Positions 25,687 to 35,250 of a DNA stretch of 64,000 nt are shown one piece after another. Position 1 is the first letter of the stretch. Each line of letters opens with the position of its first letter. This stretch comes from Dromaius novaehollandiae. Taxonomy: Eukaryota; Chordata; Aves; Casuariiformes; Dromaiidae. The notes below the pieces were generated by a model. The model saw nothing but the letters and a program-made list of their open reading frames with translations. It searched no databases and was not told where the DNA came from. The translations under genes were made by a program, and so were the position numbers. The stretch lies in the NCBI RefSeq assembly GCF_036370855.1, contig NC_088103.1, positions 36,931,904-36,995,903 on the forward strand, written 5' to 3'.

Positions 25687-28600
25687 CTGCAAAGGAAACA
25701 GAAGACAACACTTTAATTAATTACTAGCTTGCTTTTAAAAATTAGCAAATATTAATGTTTAAAAACTTTCAAAATCCTCAACATCTTACTCTATAGACAG
25801 GCAGGCTTTCGCAAGGCTAACTTATCCGTGGCACATTATCAGCAGATGAGACAATAGAATTGAGAAGTTCCTGGCACCCAAGTACTGGCTGTGATTGTAG
25901 CACTCAGGACTTTGCTTAGGCCAAGTGATCTGTGATAATGAATAAAATTTACATTCCTCATACAATGATCTGTGGTAATTGTTCAAGAGGAGGACTGAAG
26001 TTTTAGCACTATCTCCAGCAGACCTTGTTCAATCCATGTTAAAATGATGAAGTAATGCTTTAAAATGTCTTTTCTACCCTTTTTGCAATGTGCTTACTAT
26101 TCCAGGGCAATTATTTAGTGTTGCCTCTGCCGCATCATGAACACAGCAAAAAGCCAGGCCTGTTGGTCCAGACAGGCTTTTGGGATCTAAACCCCAATAA
26201 ACACTACCCTGCAACTCCAAGAGCAGACCCAATTCTCCAAGGTAAGTGCAACCTCAGACTCATTACAAACAAACAACACACTTCTCCCAAGTCATGCAGT
26301 GCAAAACTAGACCTTTAAAGTGTACAAAACATCAAACTACACACTTCAAAATCTTGAAGGTGAACGTTACTTTTAAAAAACACTTCCTCCTCTCCTCCAC
26401 ATCATTGGACAGAATTCTGTTTCTTGCTATTATTCACATATTGACAAAACACACAAACCTGGCCTTTTTTGTTTTTAGAGTAGGCTCTGTTGTTGAATTG
26501 TTGCCACTTGACTTTCTGGTCCTCTCGTTCCTGTTCAAGTTCTTTAATTCTCTGAGCTTTTTTCAAAGCTTTTTTCTTTTTATACTCTCGTTGCTGGGCT
26601 ATCATTTCTTTTCTGAAGGAAGGAAAAGAGTCATTTTATGTTTGTGCTTTTTTCCTTCTCATTAAGTAGTTTTAAAATTTACAGAATCACGTAAGAAACA
26701 AAAGTCCCTGTAAGACAGAGACATGTACAGTAGTTTTCCATAACTGACGTAAATCAAAGATTGTAAATATTCTCCACTTCTAGGAAATAAAAGTCTTTCC
26801 ATGCATAAGCATTACATTGCTTATTTTATACACCTGGGCATAGTAATAATAATAGAACCAATAAAGACCACGTCAAATGCAGCAAGACATGAGCTTGCAG
26901 GTAATTCATTTCTGAAACTGAGAATGTACCTATCAGCAATTCTCAATTTCAGAAATGTTTAGTGTTTGGAAAATGCAAACAACCCATTCAAGGAAAGAGT
27001 CCAAACTTTTCAGGAAGTCTGCTTGAGAACACCTTTTGTGCAGGACTTGTGCTAACAAGTAGTGGACAGGGAAGGAAAGGAGGAAAGAAACTACTACAGT
27101 GATGATAAGGAATTTCAAGGGGGTGATCTATGCACTCTGCGTAGATCTGCATCTTTTTCCAGAACCTTTCAGCCCTGAAAAATACCTTGTGTGTTAGACA
27201 CAGTAGGATATTGAGGAAAGCACATCTTTCCAGTGAGAGAGTCAAAAAAGCTATCCTAACACAGAGATAAAGCAGAAGCACAAGTCCTTCACGCTGATAA
27301 GTATATTCAGTTATGAGCTGTTGAAAACAGTCTGCAAAGAGCCTACAGTGGAGCTGGGCTGAAATCAGTAGTCTCTGTGCTGTCAATTAAGTAGTACTAC
27401 AATCTACCACTTACATACGTGATAAGTTGAGAGCGCATAATCTAAGTAAAATAAAGTCTATCATGTTATCTTATCAGGATACATAAGAAAATACCTGCCA
27501 TAATAATCCACCAAACATTACATGCCAGATTGGTTTAAGATTTTTTTTTTAAGCAAACATTTGAAGATAATAAAGAGATGCATAATTTGTAAAGAGATTC
27601 TATTTCATTAACTATTTTTTTTTATAGTTGCGAATTAAAAAAAAGCTTTCAGACACATAGCTGTTTATCACTTACTTGGACATGGGTTTGTTGCCACTGT
27701 CCTCTTTTGCTTTTCTTCCCTCTTCCACAGGCTTGAGGTTGAACAAAGGCGTAACTTCAGCATTGCCATATCCAGCAAATGTGACTGCAGCTGTTCCGTT
27801 CTCCTCATCTATTTCTTCAATTTCAGCTTCATAACACCTGTAAAGATATCATGGCTGTAAGCATGTGAGTAAAGGTTTAATACTCAGCCCTGCAACACCT
27901 ACACTGACAGCCAGCTAACGGCATTAAGTAAAAAAATCTGTAAATATCAACCTCCATTTTTAAAGACAATATACAAATCAAATTAAAAGATCATGTTTTA
28001 AGGTCAAGAGTAAACAAGTACAAAGACTGCAACCTGTTGTATTTGGCCTTTATCATCAAGAAATAATGGCCTTACAGTATCAAGACTAATGATTAATGCT
28101 TGAGCAATCTAATTAGAAATCCTGTTTATGTTTCTAGTTCTGGCAGGTCACAGGATTGACAAATGCTCCCAACAAGATACTGCATTCACAGAATGCAGCT
28201 TTCAGGAAAGTCAGTGATCAGTTTTAGTAAATGTGTTTGTAACAGAAAAAGTTTGGTTCCATTTTTCTCCACATGAAAAAGAATGAGGAAAACAAACTGA
28301 AGCATTCAAAATATTCTCCTTTTAACATTTACAAATAAGACATTTTATTTTCTGATTCAGGATAACAATCCTGAAATTTCAATGTAACAGAAATCAGTCT
28401 ATTTCATATTTATGCATATGAAACATTTTAGTCAACCAAACTGGCCTCATAATGAGAAAAAGGAAAAAAAGACAAATGACATTCACTGCCAAAAAAAATT
28501 TTTTTTAATTATTCTGAGTCTCGAACTGGGAGGACGAAGCTCTACCTCTGAGGCAAGTAGGGAAATAAAATGCGCTTTTTATAGACAATATTCCAATTAA

Positions 28601-31600
28601 CATCTAGTAAGTTAGTTTCTTGTGTAATTTTAGTGGCCAATATCTTTAGTTGAGCTGGATGTTAATGCTTTGCATCACAGGAAAATAGACAGAAGTCCAA
28701 CTTGAATGTGGTATGACGCATTAATCCCTGGCTAGCTCTTCATGAAACACTGGTCATTTTAGAAATGTTACAGCTGAAGCAGGAAAAAAAGAAAAAAAAA
28801 AAAGAGAAAAAAACAACCACTACCAACAAAAAGATAGGAGTGCAATCCAAGTCCAGTACCACATGCCTGACCTGCCAAAATTAGATACACTTCAGTGGAC
28901 ATTCCAGTATATTCTTTCCCAAGCTCTGATCCTCTCACACAGTGATCAGAGCAAGAAGAATGACCCAACAGTGACTTAAAATAGTATGATTTATTTTTGA
29001 AATTCTTACACAAAAGCATGTTACTTTATTAATAATAAGTGGCAGAAAAACTGTTCCACTTTCAGCTGTTTTCTACTAAGGCATCAACAGTCATGTCAAA
29101 ATTTCTGCATGGTTACTACTGTGTTAGTAGAACCATGTTCTTGAACAATAAAGCTTTTCTGCAAGTGGTAATGAATGAGGTATTAACAGAGTATGAATAG
29201 TGTAATAAAAAAAAAAGCTGGGATATTCATAAATTTTGCAGTATAGAAAATAATTTTAGAATGTTTATTTCAAAGATTATGAAGTCAGAATAAACTCCTA
29301 TGGTTCTCACAACTTCCACAGGTTAATGCAATTAAGACTAAATCCAAAAGGCTGATTAATTTCATAGCTACATTAGATAGTCAGCTAATTCACAGCCAAA
29401 AAACCCAACATTTCCAATTAGAAGCTAACTTCCTATTAGTGTCTCAAACTGAGGTGCTGCAGGCATTTTTCTTGATAGTGATCAACTACAAATATATGAA
29501 GATAATGATGAATTATTTATTACATGTTCTGAAACCTTTAAGAAATACTGCCTTAACAGATCAATTCATGAAAGCCTGCTATTTATTACATTAGTAAATG
29601 GTAACTTACCAAAGCTACCCTAGTTTTATAAGGTTAGTGACTAATAAGCCATTTCCAGAAAATGACCCCAAATCTCTTTAGTTTTCATCTACAGTATTGA
29701 CCTTTATAATAAAGTGAATATAATGATGCCTAGTTTCCTTTTGCTTTCAAGTTGCCCTAGTGGGCAGTTCAAGCTGAATGAAAGTCTCTTACCATTGTAC
29801 TATTTCATGTAACTGTTAGAGAAGTTTTCTACACTTACTGTCCATCTTCACTCCATATCGCCATACATCTATCCCCAACCTTCCAGGAGTGACTGGGCAG
29901 AGCAGAAGCAGAACTGTAAGAACTGGCAAGAGTTTCTGAAGGTTGTGTTGAAAGGAGATCTTTGGTTAATTCTATGACTTCCTAAAAAAGACAAACAAAA
30001 CACAAAGAATCATCTTTCAAACTGTTATAGTGTTTCTGCTTTTTTTAACTCCAAGTTTTTTGAAGTTACTGTACTAAATACATAGCTGATATAAAGTAGA
30101 CTTTAAGCTTTTTAACCATTCAACTAAACTCGCTCATTGTTGATGTAGATAGAAAGATGTATGCTGTTCACTGTATTGCAGTGAAGTTACCTGTACCTCC
30201 ACAAATTTCTTTAAAGTTGTTCATTATTTCTATAGAAAACAATTCTAGATGAATTGTTTTTCCACGGGGACAGAGGGAAGGCAGGGAATCAATGATGTGA
30301 CACTGTACACGTCTGCATGTGATGCTTTGTTACTGAGCAGAAAGCCTACAGCAAGAAGTGGCAGAGCAAGTAATCAGTGCTACAGTGCTCTGAGGAAGAA
30401 AAAAGGTGAGAGGACACAACGCTTTAATTCTCTCTCTAGCCAGCAGTTGCTTCCATCCCTTCCCATTTGGGACTGGCTGGCAATATTTATATATAGTAAC
30501 CTACAAACCACACAATAACAGCAAGTATAATTGGAGTGTCTAAATGATGAAGCATTTTTCAGTTTACTCAAAAAGCATGCACCAGCTGAACGGAAACACC
30601 TAGACACAGGGTGGCGGGGTGTCTTCCTCTTCCCAAGACTGCCACTCAGTAAAGCACTCTCTTCTCTAGAAAGCATTCAGATGCATACTAAAGAAACTGA
30701 TTTCCTTAGTCATTCTGATTTAAGTGCTTGTTTTTGCTTCAATCCCCTGGCCTCAAAATTTCAGGTCAGGCCTTCCCTTGCTAATCCAACAAGACAAATC
30801 GGAAAATAAAAAAATGCCTTTTTTTTTTTTTTTTTAAATGCTAAACAATTTTTTCCAGTTCCTTTGAAAATTATTAATTCACAGACAGGAACATGCAAAA
30901 AGCCCACTGCAAAATTTGTCAGTGTTATATTCCTGTCTTCCAACATCAACACCACTGATTTTGACTGAAAAAAGGTGAAAGATGAAAGAGCCAGTACCTA
31001 AAAGGACATTTGAACTTTCTGTATAAGGCAAGGCAACTCTGCAGTTCTCCAGTACTTAAGAGCATCTCAATATTAACCATCGTTACTCTCAGAACTAAAG
31101 ATCGATATTAAAGGACAACTACAGATAACCAATATTCAACTGTAGCTCAGTGGAGCCTGAACTTTCCTCACAGCCTCACCTCTTAGTTCAGCTAGGGGCT
31201 TATGAAGACAAGCTCAGGAAAAGGTGGTAATTCTTCATTCCTCAAGAACTTAAAAGGATCGCAAGCAGTTCCCAGACAACAGGCTAATAGAATGCCTGCT
31301 CACATGCATTTTTCTGATAAACTATACAACTGAGACAAGCAGCCTAACAATTTGTTTCTCTTGCAGTAGTTAACATCTGAATTTATCAACACCTTTGTAA
31401 CAAAAGTTCTGCATGTATTTTGTTCTAGAGGAGGTGCCACTGGCTGCACAGTAGGTATGGGAACCACAGACTCTGATCTCTGTCTTCTGTAATACTACCT
31501 GTGAACCAGAATTGATTTTGATAGCCAAGTTATCTAGTTTGAGGGAGCTCTTCAGAATATACGACATTAGCCTAATTTTCCCTCCCAGATCTAAAATGCC

Positions 31601-34204
31601 AAACAATTCCTCAACATAAGATAGTAATATTCTGCAAATCCAAGGGACATCACAATTTGAAATAGGCATCTATCTCAGCAGGTTAAATACAGTAAACCAG
31701 ACAACAGCTACCTGCAAGTGAGTGTTTCAGTTACATAGACTACCACTGTAATATGAAACGGTTGACTTATTCTTGCCTCCTTCATAAATGGTTTATTATA
31801 GAATTCAACATGAGTAGTTTCAGACAAGCCTACCAGGAATTCTTTGACTTTGATAAAGTCACTTAAGCAGCAAGCTATAAAGAGCAAACTTCTGGTAAAA
31901 AATCTTCATTTGATACCCACATATCATAATACTAAGCATATATAAAAAGATAGAAACATTAATTTTACTGCACTTCACAAGGTAATTGTAAAGAAGTCTT
32001 TAAGGGAAGCCGAGTGGCTTGGTGGAAGGAAATTTCTGAACAAGAGTTAGCCTATCAAGAAAGTTCAGTACAGCCAACTGAGTTACACAGTATGACTTGC
32101 TGCCATATCCCTGTGACATGGAGGTGCAACCCGCAGAGAATACCAGTTTGAGTTTGCCGAGATTTTTCCTCACTAACTGGACTTTTTACACCCAGATAGA
32201 GGTCTGCATTCTGGAATGCAGTACCCACAAATATCATCTCCAGTTAAAGAAGATGACGGCCAAGATCAAGTTGCATTCGTACAAAAGTTAAGTCTGGCCC
32301 TGGGCTTTATGGACACTGTCCTAGAAGTGTTTCAGGGAAACAAAAGAAAAGCTAAGTATTCATAAAAATTTGTTGTAATACTTCTTTTAATCTTGTTACT
32401 CAGGAATAAGCTGAGTATACTAAATGCATCTCTAGTGCATCACTTCTGACATATGCATAGTGCATCACTTATTTCTGATATAAAAAAAATTTCAATTACA
32501 TATTAACACTCTTTTTGAGTAGACAAAAACTAATTGGGAGACTAAAGAACTGGAAACATTTTTACAATACGTTTGTTGGCATACATTAAGTCTGCAAAAC
32601 ATTATCTATTTCATTTTCAAGGTGGAACATACAGAAAGCAAACCTTTTGGGGATGAAAGTGTAAACATCTTCCCCGTTCTGTGCAGAAAGCTTTTATAAA
32701 AAAGTCTGCAAGTTGTCCTTTCACATCAATGATCTCTGCATATCAAAGCCGAGGTCGTGTTCATATCGGAAATATCATCCCATATGGGTTTTGCTGCGCA
32801 TTTTAAAAATATAAAAATATACACATGCTTTTAACAGTGTACAATGAAGGACATTAAGATGATCTATAAGGTGCCCTACGGGTATAAAGCCTTTACAATT
32901 TAAAAGGAATTCTAAAGATCACTGATTTGAAGCACTGCTTGCATCTTGGCTGAAGTATAATTTTTATTGCTGTTATTTCCATGCAGAGTGGAAATGGTTA
33001 CTGAATTTTGTACTGGGTGGTTTTATATATTTCTAATTCTGATACCTAAGGCAATCCACAATAGAAACAAAGCAGCATTTTTGCCCTCACGTGCCAAATT
33101 TTAACTGTACTGCTGTTTTCTTATATGCCAATGTGTCTGTTATACACATAAGAATATAAAAGACCACATATCACCTTATAACTAGCCTGGCCGTCTTCCT
33201 ATCACTGTTTCTGGTCCTAAGGACCAGAAATGGATTTAAGCTCTTGACAGTGTGGTAAGTTCAAATGTTTAAAATCTGCAGATACCAAAAGAAGGACAAG
33301 TCTGATTCTCCTCTCTCATATAAAAATCTTAACACAATGAAGGCTTAGATGTATGAGGAATACAGAGTTACACTCCAAAACTTGTATCATTGCAAATGCA
33401 TGTAACAAATAAACAGATTCTGGATTGAATGAATTTGACAACTCAAAAATAAGTAGAAAGGCATAACATTAAGGCCAACCATTGGGCTTCAACACAGTAA
33501 AAGTGACAAAAATAATGACATCATTTAATCAATGTATAATTTTATTTGAATATTTTATCTATCAATTTCTAAAATTTAGTTTTCTGTATTTCTGATTTAT
33601 TGCAATATTATACCATCTCAGCCAAAGGTTAGCAGTTAAAGCTGAGGGAGACCATTCTAAGGGATGTTTAGGAAACAGAGAGAAACAAAACAGCACTGGC
33701 ATATTTTCCATCACTCTCTTACTCCCTGGAAGCTAAGCAACACATTTGTTTCCACCAACTTTTTTTCTTGTCCTACTATCTTTTAGACAGACTTTCAGTT
33801 TCAGTGATGTTCTCAAGAGAAAAGTTATTAGCTGTATCCAACCTTTGACAAAAATTTCAAGCAGAAGGGCTTGCTACCAATGATAGCACATCTTTTTGAG
33901 ACTCCTAGGAGACAGATTTAAAACAGCTCAAACTCTGCTTTTTAACAGCCGTGCCACAACCCTATCAAATTATGTGAAGAGAAGGCAATAATCCAATTAG
34001 GTGTTTTCATTGCAGTGCAAGCATCCAGGAAAACAGTCCCTAAAGACCTGGACGTTCCAGCTGCCCGTGCTCCGAAGCTCTCACCTGCAGGTCTTTCTTC
34101 AGCTTTAGCAAGTCCTCATTCTCCGCGTTCCCAGACAAGGCAGCTTCCACCTGCTGAAGCTGAGCTTTGTAGCTCGCTAGCTGCTTCGCGAGGTCCTCCG
34201 ACAT
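25549..34204 (-). CDS. SMNDC1: SMNDC1 / SPF30, survival motor neuron domain-containing 1 (complete, spliced)
   Basis: Five coding exons on the minus strand (34204-34085, 29981-29839, 27837-27676, 26612-26459, 25686-25549) join in frame to 238 codons plus TAA, the length of human SMNDC1. The protein is a nuclear spliceosome factor needed for assembly of the tri-snRNP into the spliceosome. Order: an N-terminal helical segment (MSEDLAKQLASYKAQLQQVE), a linker, then a Tudor domain at about residues 72-130 (HSWKVGDRCMAIWSEDGQCY to EVTPLFNLKP). The residues I recall as the dimethylarginine cage are all present: W83, Y90, F108, Y111. A Lys-rich helix follows (REYKKKKALKKAQRIKELEQ) with likely nuclear-localisation roles, then a conserved tail ending VRHLMPQ. 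The most variable part against human is the linker before the Tudor domain (SSYSSASALPSHSW). Confidence 0.98.
25687..26458 (-). other. SMNDC1: SMNDC1 intron 5
   Basis: 0.8 kb between GGCCAG|GTTTGT and CTTTGCAG. AT-rich; nothing else seen. Confidence 0.9.
26459..26612 (-). CDS. SMNDC1: SMNDC1 exon: Lys-rich helical segment (residues 142-193)
   Basis: The acceptor is CTTCAG and the donor is GGCCAG|GTTTGT. It encodes KEMIAQQREYKKKKALKKAQ, then RIKELEQEREDQKVKWQQFN and NRAYSKNKKGQ, a strongly charged predicted helix with basic clusters. It ends on a codon boundary. Confidence 0.97.
26613..27675 (-). other. SMNDC1: SMNDC1 intron 4
   Basis: 1.1 kb between TCCAA|GTAAGTG and CTTCAG. The 132-codon open frame on the minus strand (27386-26988) shows no domain or codon signature. 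Nothing else recognisable. Confidence 0.9.
27676..27837 (-). CDS. SMNDC1: SMNDC1 exon: rest of Tudor domain (residues 88-142)
   Basis: The acceptor is CTTTACAG and the donor is TCCAA|GTAAGTG. It encodes CYEAEIEEIDEENGTAAVTF, AGYGNAEVTPLFNLKPVEEG and RKAKEDSGNKPMS, with a split Lys codon at the end. Y90, F108 and Y111 of the expected cage are here. Confidence 0.97.
27838..29838 (-). other. SMNDC1: SMNDC1 intron 3
   Basis: 2.0 kb, AT-rich. It contains a tRNA-like relic (28495-28560) beside an A8T8 block, and a GAAAA-rich stretch at 28783-28810. No other feature seen. Confidence 0.9.
28495..28560 (-). repeat. tRNA-like retroposon fragment
   Basis: On the minus strand TTGCCTCAGAGGTAGAGC (28556-28539) resembles a tRNA D-arm/A-box. 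CCAGTTCGAGAC (28529-28518) resembles the T-arm/B-box. An A-rich tail follows. The gap between the boxes is only about 10 nt, so the anticodon arm is deleted and it cannot be a working tRNA. Confidence 0.4.
29839..29981 (-). CDS. SMNDC1: SMNDC1 exon: linker and start of Tudor domain (residues 41-88)
   Basis: The acceptor is CTTTTTTAG and the donor is GGACA|GTAAGTG. It encodes EVIELTKDLLSTQPSETLAS, a serine-rich linker, then HSWKVGDRCMAIWSEDG, with the Gln88 codon split CA|G. It carries the cage residue W83. Confidence 0.97.
32644..32793 (-). other. Candidate alternative (poison) exon in SMNDC1 intron 2
   Basis: On the minus strand, ATGCGCAG precedes CAAAACCC and the segment ends CCCCAAAAG|GTTTGC: 150 nt with AG/GT edges, although both sites are weak. 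Read in phase 0 after the first coding exon it gives ten codons and then TGA, so inclusion would trigger nonsense-mediated decay. The segment is richer in GC and CpG than the surrounding AT-rich intron, which suggests constraint. Other internal AGs could serve as acceptors. No transcript evidence is available. Confidence 0.3.
32857..32885 (+). repeat. Possible CR1 LINE 3'-end scrap
   Basis: AAGATGATCTATAAGGTGCC resembles the avian CR1 3' end (TAGATGATCTTTAAGGTCCC), but the usual ATTCTATG tail repeats are missing. Weak. Confidence 0.25.
33208..33230. repeat. 23-nt palindrome (11-bp arms)
   Basis: TTTCTGGTCCT, a single central A, then AGGACCAGAAA: a perfect inverted repeat with no mismatch, inside SMNDC1 intron 2. 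Confidence 0.85.
34085..34204 (-). CDS. SMNDC1: SMNDC1 first coding exon (residues 1-40)
   Basis: The ATG (complement of 34204-34202) directly follows TTTCTTGCAG, so the acceptor AG abuts the start codon and the whole 5'UTR lies in the upstream exon. The exon ends CTGCAG|GTGAGA after 40 complete codons (phase 0). It encodes MSEDLAKQLA through LKLKKDLQ. Confidence 0.95.
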
Positions 34205-34552
34205 CTGCAAGAAACACACGCACACACATCCCAACGGGCTCGCGCCGCCGTCCCGGTCCGCAGCCTCGCGGTGCCGGTAAGACGAAACCGACGGCCCGGC
34301 CGAGCGCGGCGCCCGCGAACCGACCGCCCGGCCCGGCCCGGCCCGGCCGCCGGGACGCGCGCGCAAGGCCCGGGGCGGCTGGGAGGCCGCCGGGAGCAGG
34401 GCCCGGGCCCGCGGAGCGCCGCCGCCCGGCCCAGATCCGCCGGGACCCCCCACCCGGCGCGCAGGCCGCGGCCCCCCCCGGGCGGCGGGCCGGCGAACAA
34501 AGGGGGCGGCGCAGGCCCGGACCGGGCGGCGGGCCGCGGCGGGGGGTCTCAC
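34205..34552 (-). other. SMNDC1: SMNDC1 intron 1
   Basis: 348 nt, GT(GAGACC) to TTTCTTGCAG. Extremely GC-rich apart from a TG/CA-rich pyrimidine tract just before the acceptor. Confidence 0.75.
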
Positions 34553-34655
34553 CTCGGCGGGGCCGCTCTCGGTCCCGTCGGGCCGTGGCCGCTTCCGTCT
34601 CGTCGCGTCGCCTAGGCCGCGGGGGGAGGGGCGGGGGCGCTCCGGCGGGCGCCGA
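34553..34655 (-). other. SMNDC1: SMNDC1 non-coding exon 1 (5'UTR; start approximate)
   Basis: Because the coding exon starts exactly at the ATG after an AG, a 5'UTR exon is required. The only clean upstream donor close by is GCCGAG|GTGAGA, ending the exon at 34553. The 5' end is a guess, placed below the promoter motifs near 34658. Confidence 0.7.
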
Positions 34656-34760
34656 CACTCGCGAGAGCGCCCGCGGGTCACGTGCCGCTGCCGCGCGCCG
34701 TTGGTCGGCGGAGCGTCTCGTCACGTCACGCGCCTCCGTCACGTGCGGGAGGACGGAGGG
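34556..34760 (-). promoter_or_regulatory. SMNDC1: SMNDC1 promoter
   Basis: A CpG-dense, TATA-less promoter. Motifs seen: a GC box GGGGCGGGGG (34628-34637), CTCGCGAG (34658-34665, close to the TCTCGCGAGA element of housekeeping promoters), CACGTG at 34679-34684 and 34740-34745, CRE-like TCACGTCA (34721-34728), and an ETS-like GGAAGCGG on the minus strand near 34588-34597. The transcription start is not visible. Confidence 0.7.
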
Positions 34761-35049
34761 GGGCGGGGGCAAGCGTTTCGCCGCCGCGCGAGGAAACGAG
34801 AGCGGCGCGGGGCGGGGGCAGCGCGCAGCGGCTCATCCGGGCACCTGCTCTCTGCGGCGCAGGCGCGGTAGCGCGCGGCGGGGCCGGCGGAGCGGGGCGC
34901 AGGGCGCAGGGAAGGGCACCGGCAGGGCTAAGACTCGGCCCGGTTTGGCTGGCGGTGGCGGTCTCTGCAGTGCCGGTCCCGCGAGGACCGCGCCGCCTTC
35001 TTCGGGAGCGGCCGGACACCGCCGCTACACCGCCGCCGGGGGGGGGTGT

Positions 35050-35061
35050 TGCGCATGCGCG
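35050..35061. promoter_or_regulatory. NRF1 site
   Basis: TGCGCATGCGCG is a perfect palindromic NRF1 core (GCGCATGCGC). A related GCGCAGGCGC occurs at about 34856-34865. It lies about 300-400 bp upstream of the SMNDC1 promoter, so it could serve SMNDC1 or a divergent transcript. Confidence 0.55.
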
Positions 35062-35250
35062 GGGCCCGGCCGCTCGGCGGCGACGAGGCCTCGTTGCGGC
35101 CTGTGAGCGCGGCCGCGGGCGTTGGGAGGCCGCTGCGCTCCGTGCCGCGCTGCTCGCTGCCGAGAAGCCGGTGGGGGAGCCGGGAGGGGCTTTTCCGCGG
35201 TTCCTAGGCCTGTGCCTGGCTCCCGGTTGTGCTGCCTCTGTGCGTCCAGG

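Larger units (their letters stand above)
29982..34084 (-). other. SMNDC1: SMNDC1 intron 2
   Basis: 4.1 kb, AT-rich. It contains a candidate stop-bearing exon (32644-32793), a 23-nt palindrome (33208-33230), a 13-nt direct repeat (32433-32445 and 32458-32470), a possible CR1 3'-end scrap near 32857-32885, a T17 run (30819-30835), and a 99-codon open frame on the minus strand (31669-31370) with no recognisable family. Confidence 0.9.
34210..35250. promoter_or_regulatory. CpG island spanning SMNDC1 promoter, exon 1 and intron 1
   Basis: Very high GC and CpG density, dropping to AT-rich sequence on both sides. It extends about 600 bp beyond the SMNDC1 promoter on the far side, which is common for bidirectional promoters. 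Long overlapping open frames here, including one of 363 codons, are Arg/Pro/Gly/Ala-rich shadows of the GC content. Confidence 0.85.

Noticed and set aside
26988-27386. 132-codon minus-strand open frame in SMNDC1 intron 4
   Set aside because: No domain, and it lies wholly between two well-defined SMNDC1 exons.
31141-31200. TGTAGCTCAGTGGAGC, a perfect A-box-like word, considered as a tRNA or SINE
   Set aside because: No proper B-box at the right distance and no cloverleaf can be drawn.
31370-31669. 99-codon minus-strand open frame in SMNDC1 intron 2
   Set aside because: It reads somewhat protein-like, but I recognise no family, and a single open frame of this size is expected by chance in introns of this length.
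34015-35106. 363-codon open frame and several others of 190-220 codons in the CpG island
   Set aside because: Composition is nearly all Arg/Pro/Gly/Ala, frames overlap on both strands, and they run across SMNDC1 promoter, exon 1 and intron 1. GC-rich DNA has few stop codons; there is no domain. The 213-codon minus-strand frame only reads intron 1 into the true SMNDC1 start and through its donor.
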